From: Pseudomonadota bacterium
GTDB taxonomy: Bacteria > Pseudomonadota > Gammaproteobacteria > Burkholderiales > Burkholderiaceae_E
Direction: 5' to 3'
Length of the DNA: 64,000 nucleotides
NCBI GenBank assembly: GCA_029779435.1
Contig: JAKPAM010000136.1
Coordinates: 1-64,000 of the forward strand
Every line of letters begins with the position of its first letter. Within the stretch, counting starts at the first letter, position 1. Positions 19,639 to 27,982 of the stretch are shown in pieces. The notes under the pieces were generated by a model, which had not been told where the DNA came from, ran no database searches, and worked only from the letters and a program-made list of their open reading frames with translations. The position numbers were made by a program, and so were the translations under genes.

Positions 19639-19681
19639 AAAAAAACGAAACGCCCGGCCCGCCTCGCGGCGGATCCGGGCG
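19639..19681 (-). terminator. Rho-independent terminator of the 47-residue membrane gene
   Basis: Read on the minus strand: 7-bp outer stem cgcccgg / ccgggcg, an inner stem ccgcc / ggcgg with loop gcga, then a U-rich tail (tttcgttttttt). This is a classical intrinsic terminator about 65 bp after the stop of the small gene at 19745-19888 and well upstream of the TonB receptor start. Confidence 0.8.
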
Positions 19682-19744
19682 CTCAATGCACCAGCGGCGT
19701 GCGGCGCACCGTCACGGTGCCCGCCGACCGCCGTGCAGAGGCGG

Positions 19745-19888
19745 TCAGGAGCCCAGCAGCACGACCGCCACCCCCAACGCACAAGCGACGGTGACGGCGA
19801 CGGCGCCGGCATAGCCCATCAGCGACATCCATTCGCCCCAGGCGAAAGACGGCTGACCTTCGGCGATCGATTTGCTTGGCATTTCCAT
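19745..19888 (-). CDS. Small single-span membrane protein (47 residues), unrecognised
   Basis: 47 residues: a polar N-terminus (MEMPSKSIAEGQPSFAWGEW) followed by one hydrophobic helix from about residue 24 to the end (YAGAVAVTVACALGVAVVLLG). ATG 19888 is preceded by aggag with eight-base spacing. An intrinsic terminator follows the stop, so it appears to be an independent transcription unit. It is divergent from the response-regulator gene, about 230 bp away. I do not recognise the family. The same transcript could instead function as a small RNA, but the ribosome-binding site and helix argue for translation. Confidence 0.6.
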   Translation of the reverse strand: MEMPSKSIAEGQPSFAWGEWMSLMGYAGAVAVTVACALGVAVVLLGS

Positions 19889-20121
19889 TGCTGCGACTCC
19901 TGAGCGATCCATCGAGTATTCGGAGGGAGGCCACGACGGTCCGGGTGCAGGCCCTCGGCCGTCGCGATCGGGCGGATCGCTGTCCTGCGACCTTTGCCAC
20001 GTTGTCATTGGACCCCCGGACGATGCACCCGCCGTGATGAAAACGGGGCAGTCGCAAGATGAATTGTGGCGAATCAGTGACCGGCGGCTGCGGGGTGTCT
20101 CGCATACGCTAAAGTGCTTGC

Positions 20122-20823
20122 ATGGCAAGACGAATCGCTGTCATCGAAGACGAACCGGCGCTGCGCGACAACCTGCGCGACGCGCTGGCCCGCCACGGCT
20201 ACGAGGTCCAGACGTTCCCTAACCGCCCCGAGGCCCAGGCGGTCTGCGCGAACCGGCTGCCCGACCTCGCGATCGTCGACGTCGGCCTCGGCGACGAGCC
20301 CGAGGGCGGCTTCGAGCTGTGCCGCTGGCTGCGCCAGCGCGACGCCAAGCTGCCGATCCTGATCCTGTCGGCCCGTGACTCCGACATCGACGTCGTCTCC
20401 GGCTTGCGGCTGGGAGCCGACGACTACGTGCCCAAGAGCGTCTCGTTGCCGCACCTGATGGCCCGCGTGACCGCGCTGCTGCGCCGCGCCGACCTGACCG
20501 GACAGGCGTCCGCCGCCTCCGACGATCGCCTGGTGCGCGGCCCGCTGACGCTGGACGTGCATCGCTTCGAGGCCAAATGGCGTGGCACGACCGTCGACCT
20601 GACCGTCACCGAGTTCTGGATCCTGCACTCGCTCGCCAAGTATCCGGGCCACGTCAAGGACCGCGACGCGTTGATGCGCGAGGCCAACATGCTGGTCGAC
20701 GATCACACGATCACGTCGTACGTGAAGCGGATGCGGCGCAAGTTCGAGCAGGTCGACCCGCAATTCAAGTCGATCGAGACCGTCTACGGCATGGGCTACC
20801 GGTTCGTCGAGCAAGCCGCATGA
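20122..20823 (+). CDS. OmpR-type response regulator, resembling the proteobacterial dedicated sortase system regulator
   Basis: 233 residues: an N-terminal receiver (acidic pair in VIEDEP, phospho-acceptor D53 in IVDVGLGDE, lysine in DDYVPKS) and a C-terminal winged-helix DNA-binding domain (TVTEFWILHSLAKYPGHVKDR ... VYGMGYRFVE). The sequence recalls PdsR-type regulators found with dedicated sortase/marine-sort loci. It is followed by its likely cognate kinase after 76 bp. No sortase or sorted surface protein is in the window, so the targets are unknown. Confidence 0.85.
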   Translation: MARRIAVIEDEPALRDNLRDALARHGYEVQTFPNRPEAQAVCANRLPDLAIVDVGLGDEPEGGFELCRWLRQRDAKLPILILSARDSDIDVVSGLRLGADDYVPKSVSLPHLMARVTALLRRADLTGQASAASDDRLVRGPLTLDVHRFEAKWRGTTVDLTVTEFWILHSLAKYPGHVKDRDALMREANMLVDDHTITSYVKRMRRKFEQVDPQFKSIETVYGMGYRFVEQAA

Positions 20824-20899
20824 CCAGCCGGTCACGCCTCGTGCGCGAAACGCTCGCCGCTGCTCTCGGCGCCTGAGCGCGCCTGAGAACCCGACACCC

Positions 20900-23125
20900 G
20901 TGCGAGGGCTTGGCATGCGCTTCCGATGGCGTTTGGGCCTGCGCTGGACGCTGCTGCTGGCGCTGCTGCCGCTGCTGACCCTGCCATGGATCGGCCTGCG
21001 CTTCGTCGAGCGGATGGCGGAACTCGCGCGCGACGAGCGGCTCGAGAACCAGGCCGCGTCGGCGCGGGCGCTGGCGGCCTCGCTGCACGAGCGGCGCGAA
21101 CTGTTCGAGATCGGCGCCGAGCCCGTACGCCTGCCGGCGGGCGCGCAGACGCTGCCCGTCGAAGCCGTGCCGGCCGATGGCCGCGCGTGGCCGGACTGGC
21201 GGCTGCTGCCATGGCACGACCTGCCGGTGCAGACGAACCCCGCCTCGCCGTCCAACCTGTTCCGCGTGCGCGTGGCCGCCGCGCGGTTCGACGCCCAGCC
21301 CGAGCGCCTGCTGCTGGCGATCGAGGTCGACGACGAGCGCTACGTGCCGGCGCCGCCGGGCGCCGATCCGGCCGCCGCGCTGGCCGCGGGCGGGTCGCCG
21401 GAGCCCACCGACACGCTGGTCATCGAAAGCGGCGCGTCGGCCGACACGATGGTCGCGCAGCGGGTGCAGATCTTCGAGCGCGAAGGCGGCTGGCGCACCG
21501 AGCTGACGATCGATGGCGCATCGCCCAGGCTGCTGCGCATCCGCGCCCAGGACGTCGACTACCTCGGCAACCGGCGCGTCGAAGCCGTCTGCGATTCGGG
21601 ACTGCTGGCCCCGACCGCGCCGCCGCGCACCAGCGAGCACGACACGATCGAAGGCCTGCGCCAGCAGGCGCTGTGGGCCGACACGGTCCGCGCGCTCGAA
21701 CGCGTCTCCGGCCGCGTGTCGATCTACGATGCACACGGTACGCTGCGCGCCCAGCGCGGCAGCCTCGCCGCCGCACCGATCGCGCCCGAAGGCTGGCAGG
21801 CGCGGCTCGCGCAAGTGCTGCTGTCGGCCGCCATCCGCATCCGTCCCGAACCTGCCGTACCGAACGACAGCCCCGACAACCCGCTGCTGTCGCCGCTGGC
21901 CCGCGCGCTGGCCGGCGCGCCGGCGCAGCAAAGCCACCGCATCGGCATCCAGGCCGCGATGCCCGCCTGGATCCTGACCAGCGCGCACCCGATCTGGGTC
22001 GAGGACCGGATCGTTGGCGCGCTGGTGCTCGAGGAAAACACCGCCGCCCGGCTGGTGCTGGGCCAAGCGGCGCTCGAACGGCTGACGTTGCTGGCCGCGC
22101 TGGCGGTGGCCGCCAGCGTGATGGCGCTGCTGCTCGTCGCATCGATCACCGTCGGGCGCGTCGTGCGTCTGCGCAACGAGGCCGAAACGGCGATCGATTC
22201 GCGCGGGCGGGTGCTGCACACGATCCGCGAATCGGCGCTTGCCGACGAGCTCGGCGATCTGCGTTCGAGCTACGCGCGCGTGCTGGCGCGGCTGCGCGAG
22301 CACCAGGAATACCTGGCCAACCTGCGCAGCCGCCTCGTCCACGAATTGCGCACGCCGATCATGGTCGTGCGCTCGTCGCTCGAGAACCTGTCGGCCGAGA
22401 CCGATCCGGCGCTGCGCGGCGCGTACATCGGCCGCGTGCAGGCAGGCGCGGCGCGGCTCGAACGGATCCTGGGCAGCATGGGCGAGGCGTCGAGCCTCGA
22501 GACGATGCTGGCCGACAGCGAGATGGAGGAGGTCGACCTGCGCAAGCTGCTGGCCGCGTGCGCCGACGGCTATCGCAGCGCGTTCGCGCCGCGCGAGTTC
22601 GAACTGCAGGCCGACGCCGATCCGGCACTGTGCTCGGGAGTGCCCGAGGCGATCGCCCAGGCGCTGGACAAGCTGGTCTCCAACGCGATCGATTTCGCGA
22701 CACCCGGGACGCCGATCGTCGTCGCATTGAGCGCGGTGCGCCGCGCGCAGTTGCCCCCCGATGCCAACCGGGCGAAGATGCCAAGGCGCGGCTGGTGGAC
22801 CCGCCGGTGGCGCACCGACGACCGCCCCGCCCCGCCGGGCAGCCGGCACGACGCGTTCTGGCAGATCGCGGTGCGCAACCAGGGGCCGTCGCTACCGCGC
22901 AACATGGGCGAAAGCCTGCTCGACCAGATGGTGTCGGTGCGGGGAGATCGCCAAAGTGAGCAGACGCACCTGGGGTTGGGCTTGTATTTGGTAAGGTTGA
23001 TCGCCGAGTTTCATGGCGGCGGGGCCTTCGCCCGCAATGTGGACGGCGGTGTCGAGGCGGGATTCACGCTGCGATCCAGCGGCGGATTCGGGCCGGCCAT
23101 CTCCGCGACGCATTCTGCAACCTGA
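20900..23125 (+). CDS. Membrane histidine kinase, PdsS-like, partner of the upstream regulator
   Basis: 741 residues from GTG 20900 (ATG 20915 is an alternative). There is an N-terminal membrane helix (TLLLALLPLLTLPWIGL), a periplasmic domain of about 370 residues, a second helix (TLLAALAVAASVMALLLVAS), a HAMP-like linker, a HisKA domain with the phospho-histidine near residue 481 in LVHELRTPIMVV, and a HATPase domain with N box LVSNAIDFA and G boxes around HLGLGLYLVRLIAEFHGGG. N-terminal features match the kinase of the proteobacterial dedicated sortase system. The signal is unknown. Confidence 0.85.
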   Translation: MRGLGMRFRWRLGLRWTLLLALLPLLTLPWIGLRFVERMAELARDERLENQAASARALAASLHERRELFEIGAEPVRLPAGAQTLPVEAVPADGRAWPDWRLLPWHDLPVQTNPASPSNLFRVRVAAARFDAQPERLLLAIEVDDERYVPAPPGADPAAALAAGGSPEPTDTLVIESGASADTMVAQRVQIFEREGGWRTELTIDGASPRLLRIRAQDVDYLGNRRVEAVCDSGLLAPTAPPRTSEHDTIEGLRQQALWADTVRALERVSGRVSIYDAHGTLRAQRGSLAAAPIAPEGWQARLAQVLLSAAIRIRPEPAVPNDSPDNPLLSPLARALAGAPAQQSHRIGIQAAMPAWILTSAHPIWVEDRIVGALVLEENTAARLVLGQAALERLTLLAALAVAASVMALLLVASITVGRVVRLRNEAETAIDSRGRVLHTIRESALADELGDLRSSYARVLARLREHQEYLANLRSRLVHELRTPIMVVRSSLENLSAETDPALRGAYIGRVQAGAARLERILGSMGEASSLETMLADSEMEEVDLRKLLAACADGYRSAFAPREFELQADADPALCSGVPEAIAQALDKLVSNAIDFATPGTPIVVALSAVRRAQLPPDANRAKMPRRGWWTRRWRTDDRPAPPGSRHDAFWQIAVRNQGPSLPRNMGESLLDQMVSVRGDRQSEQTHLGLGLYLVRLIAEFHGGGAFARNVDGGVEAGFTLRSSGGFGPAISATHSAT

Positions 23126-23220
23126 AAGACGATCAGGCTGCCCGATACTCAACGCTGGGCGCGGACCGGATCGGCCACGCCTCTCGAATCACCACAACAC
23201 GACACGTCGCTGCAACCGCC

Positions 23221-24042
23221 ATGATCCTGAAGAAAGCCGTTTTCCCGGTCGCCGGTCTCGGTACCCGGTTCCTGCCCGCCACCAAGACGATCCCGAAGGA
23301 AATGCTGCCGATCGTCGACCGGCCGATCATCCAGTACGCGGTCGACGAAGCGATCGAGGCCGGCTGCGACACGCTGATCTTCGTGACGGGCCGCTCCAAG
23401 CGCGCGGTCGAGGACTATTTCGACCGCAGCCCCGAGCTCGAAGCCGAACTCGAGGCCAAGGGCAAGATCGAAGCGCTGGAAGCCGTGCGCAACATCATCC
23501 CGCCGCACGTCAAGGTGCTGTTCGTGCGCCAGCCGCAGCCGCTTGGCCTGGGCCATGCGGTGCTGTGCGCGCAGCCGCTGATCGGCAAGGACGAGTTCTT
23601 CGCGGTGATGCTGCCCGACGACCTGCTCGACGGGCATCCGACCGGCGTGCTGAGCCAGATGGTCAAGGTAGCCGCCGAGCACGGTTCGTCGGTCGTCGCA
23701 GTCGAGGAAGTACCGCGCAACGAGGTCAACAAGTACGGCATCGTCGACCCGGCCTCCGAGGACGGCCCGTTGATCAAGCTCCAGGGCATCGTCGAGAAGC
23801 CCCCGATCGACCAGGCTCCGTCGACATCGGCCGTCGTCGGCCGCTACATCTTGCACGCGTCGGTGCTCGATACGCTCGAGCACCAGCCCCCGGGCAGCGG
23901 CGGCGAGATCCAGTTGACCGACGCGCTGGTCCACCAGATCGAGAAGCCCGGCCTGATGGGCTATCGCTTCGGCGGCAAGCGCTTCGACTGCGGCAGCAAG
24001 CGCGGCTTCCTGGTCGCCAACATCCACTTCGGACTGAAGTAA
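23221..24042 (+). CDS. galU: UTP-glucose-1-phosphate uridylyltransferase
   Basis: 273-residue nucleotidyltransferase that makes UDP-glucose from UTP and glucose-1-phosphate. The signature AGLGTRFLPATKTIPKEML lies at the N-terminus, and the substrate-lysine segment IVEKPP and GEIQLTDAL follow. It stands directly upstream of ugd; together they convert glucose-1-phosphate to UDP-glucuronate, the precursor for the Ara4N genes near the left end and for exopolysaccharide. It was probably originally separate from the kinase gene 95 bp upstream. Confidence 0.95.
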   Translation: MILKKAVFPVAGLGTRFLPATKTIPKEMLPIVDRPIIQYAVDEAIEAGCDTLIFVTGRSKRAVEDYFDRSPELEAELEAKGKIEALEAVRNIIPPHVKVLFVRQPQPLGLGHAVLCAQPLIGKDEFFAVMLPDDLLDGHPTGVLSQMVKVAAEHGSSVVAVEEVPRNEVNKYGIVDPASEDGPLIKLQGIVEKPPIDQAPSTSAVVGRYILHASVLDTLEHQPPGSGGEIQLTDALVHQIEKPGLMGYRFGGKRFDCGSKRGFLVANIHFGLK

Positions 24043-24090
24043 GCACCGCCGCCCGTCCGTCGGGCGAATTGTTCAGCACTTCCCCGGAGG

Positions 24091-24119
24091 CGCCGGCGCG
24101 AAAATCGATCGCGCCGGCG
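24091..24119. other. Strong hairpin between galU and ugd
   Basis: A perfect 10-bp stem cgccggcgcg / cgcgccggcg with a 9-base loop (aaaatcgat) lies in the 145-bp galU-ugd spacer. No T-tract follows on either strand. It may be an mRNA processing or stability element, or a weak terminator that sets the galU/ugd ratio. Confidence 0.4.
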
Positions 24120-24187
24120 GACGGAGGGATCAGGGATAATGAGCGCCCCGATCGGCATCATGCCGACGCGCTACGGATTCCTCCGTC

Positions 24188-25525
24188 ATGAAGATCTCGG
24201 TCATCGGCACCGGCTATGTCGGCCTGGTCACCGGCGCCTGCCTGGCAGACGTCGGCAATGAAGTCCTCTGCGTCGACATCGACGAGAACAAGATCAACCG
24301 TCTGCTCGGCGGCGAGATCCCGATCTACGAACCCGGTCTCGACCAGATCGTCAGCCGCAATATCGCCGCCGGCCGGCTGCGCTTCACGTCCCGGCCGGAA
24401 GACGGGGCCCGCTTCGGCGTCGTGCAGATGATCGCGGTAGGCACACCGCCCGGCGAAGACGGTTCGGCCGACCTCAGCTACGTGATCGCCGCCGCCCGCG
24501 GCATCGCCCGCCATGCGACCGGTTACGTCGTCATCGTCGACAAGAGCACGGTGCCGGTCGGCACGGCCGACAGGGTCGCGCAGGCGTTCCGCGACGAACT
24601 CGACGCGCGCGGCGCCAAGCTGGACTTCGCCGTCGTCTCGAACCCCGAGTTCCTGAAGGAAGGCGCGGCGATCGAGGATTTCAGCAAGCCCGACCGCATC
24701 ATCCTCGGCGTCGAGGACGCCCGCGCCGAGAAGATCATGCGCGAACTGTACGAGCCGTTCCAGCGCAACCGTGACCGCACGATGGTCATGTCGCTGCGCT
24801 CGGCCGAGTTGACCAAGTACGCCGCCAACGCGATGCTGGCCACGCGCATCTCGTTCATGAACGAACTGGCCAATCTGGCCGAACGCATGGGCGCCGACAT
24901 CGAGGACGTGCGCCGCGGCATCGGCACCGATCCGCGGATCGGCTCGAGCTTCCTGTACGCGGGCACCGGCTATGGCGGCTCGTGCTTCCCGAAGGACGTC
25001 AAGGCGCTGTCGCGCACCGCCACGCAGGCCGGCATGTCGCTGCAGGTGCTCGATGCCGTCGAGGCCGTCAACGACCTGCAAAAGCAGGTGCTCGTCGACA
25101 AGGCGCGCCGTCACTATGGCGATGCGCTGCGCGGCAAGCACTTCGCGCTGTGGGGCTTGGCGTTCAAGCCCAACACCGACGACATGCGCGAAGCACCGTC
25201 GCTGACGATCATCGAGCAGTTGCTGGCCGACGGCGCGACCGTCGCCGCCTTCGATCCGGTCGCCATGCACGAAGCGCGCAAGGCACTGGGGGAACGACCG
25301 GGTCTGACCTATCGCACCGACCAGAAGGCCGTGCTCGAAAACGCCGATGCCTTGTTCATCGTCACCGAGTGGAAGCAGTTCCGCAGCCCGGATTTCGACG
25401 ATATCGCCCGCCAGCTCCGCGCGCCGGTGATCTTCGACGGCCGCAATCTCTACGATCCGGACCGCATGGCCGAGCACGGCTTCACTTATCACAGCATCGG
25501 GCGCGCCACGCGCTCGCCGGCGTGA
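24188..25525 (+). CDS. ugd: UDP-glucose 6-dehydrogenase
   Basis: 445-residue NAD-dependent enzyme that oxidises UDP-glucose to UDP-glucuronate. It has the Rossmann motif [18 protein letters not shown], the STVPVGTA segment, the EFLKEG motif and the catalytic cysteine in [11 protein letters not shown]. Length and motifs fit the TuaD/Ugd family. It lies downstream of galU and overlaps the srkA-like gene by four bases (GTGA). Confidence 0.95.
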   Translation: MKISVIGTGYVGLVTGACLADVGNEVLCVDIDENKINRLLGGEIPIYEPGLDQIVSRNIAAGRLRFTSRPEDGARFGVVQMIAVGTPPGEDGSADLSYVIAAARGIARHATGYVVIVDKSTVPVGTADRVAQAFRDELDARGAKLDFAVVSNPEFLKEGAAIEDFSKPDRIILGVEDARAEKIMRELYEPFQRNRDRTMVMSLRSAELTKYAANAMLATRISFMNELANLAERMGADIEDVRRGIGTDPRIGSSFLYAGTGYGGSCFPKDVKALSRTATQAGMSLQVLDAVEAVNDLQKQVLVDKARRHYGDALRGKHFALWGLAFKPNTDDMREAPSLTIIEQLLADGATVAAFDPVAMHEARKALGERPGLTYRTDQKAVLENADALFIVTEWKQFRSPDFDDIARQLRAPVIFDGRNLYDPDRMAEHGFTYHSIGRATRSPA

Positions 25526-26745
25526 ACCGCGCCGCCGACGACGCACCGCGCGGCGATGCAGGGCCGCGGGGCCACGACGCGCCCGACGTCGCTCCGCATG
25601 TCGCCCCCTATGCAGACCTGACGCCGGACCGCATTCTCGATGCGCTGGCGTCGATCGGGCTGCTCGGCGATGGCCGCCTGCTAAGCCTGAACAGCTACGA
25701 GAACCGCGTCTACCAGGTCTACCTGGACGACGCGCCGGATGACGTCATTGCGGCTCTCCATGGTGCGGCCCCGCACGGCCCGGGCCAGGACCAGGACCAG
25801 GACCAGGACCAGGACGAATCAGGCCACGAACGAACGCACCACGCATCGAACGATGCACTACCTCCCGCGTTCGGCAGGATGCCAAACCGCCCGGCGAACC
25901 TGTCGGTCGTCGTCAAGTTCTACCGGCCGGGCCGCTGGCTCGATCCGCAGATCCTCGAAGAGCACGCGTTCACGACGCAACTGGAAGCCCGCGAGATCCC
26001 GGTCGTCCCGCCGCTGCCGATCGGCGATGCCGGCGACACGCTGCACCATTTCGCCGGCCATCGCTTCGCGGTCTTCCGGCGCCAGGGCGGGCGTCCGCCC
26101 GAACTCGACGATCCGGCGACGCGCCAATGGATCGGGCGCTTCATCGGACGCATCCACGCGGTAGGTCGCACACGACCGTTCGACACACGGCCGGCGCTGG
26201 ATCTGGACAGCTTCGGCATCGAACCGCGCGACTGGCTGCTGGCCCACGATGCGATCCCGCCCGACCTGCTGCCGGCGTGGCGCACCGCGGTCGATCTCGC
26301 GCTCGACGGCGTGCGCGAAGCGTTCGCGCGCTGCCCGGCAACGCCGATCCGGCTGCACGGCGACAACCACCCGGGCAACGTGCTGTGGACCGAAGACGGA
26401 CCGCACTTCGTCGATTTCGACGACTGCCGCAGCGGGCCGGCCGTGCAGGATTTATGGATGCTGCTGGCCGGCGACCGCGAGACGATGACGGCGCAGCTCG
26501 ACGACCTGCTGGCCGGCTATCGTGCGTTCTGCGACTTCGATGAGCGCGAACTCCAATTGATCGAGCCGCTGCGCACGCTGAGGCTGATCCACTACAGCGC
26601 GTGGCTCGCGCGGCGCTGGCACGACCCGGCGTTCCCGGCCGCGTTCCCGTGGTTCGGCACCGCGCGCTATTGGCAAGACCGTGTGCTCGAACTGCGCGAA
26701 CAGATCGCGGCGATGCAGGAGCCAGCGTTGGTGCTCGGGCGCTAA
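25522..26745 (+). CDS. srkA: Stress response kinase A (SrkA/RdoA-like) with an unusual insertion
   Basis: Ser/Thr protein kinase of the SrkA (YihE/RdoA) family, a choline-kinase-fold enzyme acting in Cpx/stress responses. Family motifs: [12 protein letters not shown], the ATP-lysine segment [10 protein letters not shown], catalytic loop [12 protein letters not shown] and metal-binding [11 protein letters not shown]. At 407 residues it is about 80 longer than E. coli SrkA (328): there is an extra N-terminal stretch and a hydrophilic insertion of roughly 55 residues, containing five QD pairs, between the first strands and the ATP-lysine. Start GTG 25522 overlaps the ugd stop, implying coupling. 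Confidence 0.85.
   Translation: MNRAADDAPRGDAGPRGHDAPDVAPHVAPYADLTPDRILDALASIGLLGDGRLLSLNSYENRVYQVYLDDAPDDVIAALHGAAPHGPGQDQDQDQDQDESGHERTHHASNDALPPAFGRMPNRPANLSVVVKFYRPGRWLDPQILEEHAFTTQLEAREIPVVPPLPIGDAGDTLHHFAGHRFAVFRRQGGRPPELDDPATRQWIGRFIGRIHAVGRTRPFDTRPALDLDSFGIEPRDWLLAHDAIPPDLLPAWRTAVDLALDGVREAFARCPATPIRLHGDNHPGNVLWTEDGPHFVDFDDCRSGPAVQDLWMLLAGDRETMTAQLDDLLAGYRAFCDFDERELQLIEPLRTLRLIHYSAWLARRWHDPAFPAAFPWFGTARYWQDRVLELREQIAAMQEPALVLGR
25785..25814 (+). repeat. Five 6-bp in-frame tandem repeats inside srkA
   Basis: Five perfect copies of ccagga encode alternating Q and D residues in the hydrophilic insertion of the kinase. The unit length keeps the frame if copies are gained or lost. Confidence 0.95.
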
Positions 26746-26765
26746 GTGGCGGTGTTGTTGCGGCG

Positions 26766-26925
26766 GATCTTTGCGTAGGTGCGTCGCGGCGCCGCCGCCG
26801 AATGCGACGGCGTGGCGTTCGTATTTCTGCGCAGGGTTATCACGCAGCCATCGCCGTGTGTAGAAGCATTGCATTCGACCTTTGCGCGGGGTCATCACGA
26901 CGGCGCCGCCGGGTGTGAAGGGGGC
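26766..26925. repeat. Three degenerate tandem copies of a ~56-bp intergenic sequence
   Basis: Segments beginning near 26766, 26821 and 26877 share the pattern t-tgcg-(1-2)-ggt-(2)-tc-cg followed by a gccgccg-like core. The tgcg anchors sit at 26772, 26828 and 26883, a spacing of 55-56 bp. They fill the gene-free 26746-27098 gap between srkA and the acyl-CoA dehydrogenase gene. No other element was recognised there apart from the ribosome-binding site of the next gene. Confidence 0.5.
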
Positions 26926-27098
26926 GGCGCCCAACGAGACCGCTCCCTCTGGCCGCCCGCCCCGCCACCAAGGAGGGCGGCGCCCCCGTGACGAGCCCAT
27001 CCGAAGGTCGAACGCAACGCCAGTGCACTAGAATCCCGGAGTCGACGCGAGGCCCCACCCGCACCCCCAACATTCGAACACGACGAGAGGACATCACG

Positions 27099-27950
27099 AT
27101 GAGCATCAAGACAGTCGGAATCATCGGCGCCGGCGCCATGGGCAACGGCATCGCGCAAGTGTGCGCGGTCGCGGGACTGAACGCGATCATGCAGGATATC
27201 AACGACGCCGCGCTCGGCAAGGCGATGAAGACCATCGGCGGCTCGCTCGAACGCCTGGTGCGCAAGGGGACGCTGACCGAGGCGCAGACCGCCGAAGTGC
27301 TGGCCCGCATCAAGACGACCACCAATCCCGACGACCTGGCCGTCAGCGACATCGTCATCGAAGCCGCCACCGAGAACGAAGCCCTCAAGCTCAAGCTGCT
27401 GCAAGGCATCGACGCGATTTTGCCGCCGTCGACGATCATCGCCAGCAACACCTCGTCGATCTCGATCACCAAGCTTGCCGCCGCCACCTCCCGGCCCGAC
27501 AAGTTCATCGGCATGCACTTCTTCAATCCCGTGCCCGTGATGGCGCTGGTCGAGATCATCACCGGCCTGCGCACGTCCGAGGCTACCGCCGACACCGTCG
27601 CCGAACTGGCGCGCACGCTGGGCAAGACGCCGATCGGCGTCAAGAATAGCGCCGGCTTCGTCGTCAACCGGATCCTGTGCCCGATGATCAACGAAGCGGT
27701 CTTCACGCTGCAGGAGGGCCTGGCCACGGCCGAGGAGATCGACGCCGGCATGAAGCTCGGCTGCAACCACCCGATCGGGCCGCTGGCGCTGTGCGACCTG
27801 GTCGGCCTGGACGTGCAACTGGCCGTCATGCACGTGCTGTACCAGACGTTCAACGACCCGAAGTACCGCCCGGCGCCGCTGCTGCAGGAAATGGTCGACG
27901 CCGGCATGCTGGGCCGCAAGTCGGGCCAGGGCTTCTACAAGTACGGCTGA
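27099..27950 (+). CDS. 3-hydroxybutyryl-CoA dehydrogenase
   Basis: 283-residue NAD(P)-dependent dehydrogenase of the 3-hydroxyacyl-CoA family (PaaH/Hbd type), interconverting acetoacetyl-CoA and 3-hydroxybutyryl-CoA. The Rossmann motif is GIIGAGAMGNGIAQ; catalytic-region motifs are IASNTSSISIT, the histidine segment GMHFFNPVPVM and VVNRILCPMINEA. The start is ATG 27099, preceded by gagagg. No thiolase or crotonase is adjacent, so it probably serves general butanoate/polyhydroxybutyrate or fatty-acid metabolism. Confidence 0.93.
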   Translation: MSIKTVGIIGAGAMGNGIAQVCAVAGLNAIMQDINDAALGKAMKTIGGSLERLVRKGTLTEAQTAEVLARIKTTTNPDDLAVSDIVIEAATENEALKLKLLQGIDAILPPSTIIASNTSSISITKLAAATSRPDKFIGMHFFNPVPVMALVEIITGLRTSEATADTVAELARTLGKTPIGVKNSAGFVVNRILCPMINEAVFTLQEGLATAEEIDAGMKLGCNHPIGPLALCDLVGLDVQLAVMHVLYQTFNDPKYRPAPLLQEMVDAGMLGRKSGQGFYKYG

Positions 27951-27982
27951 CCCCCCCTCGCGCGCCGCGCGCGGGCACGGTC

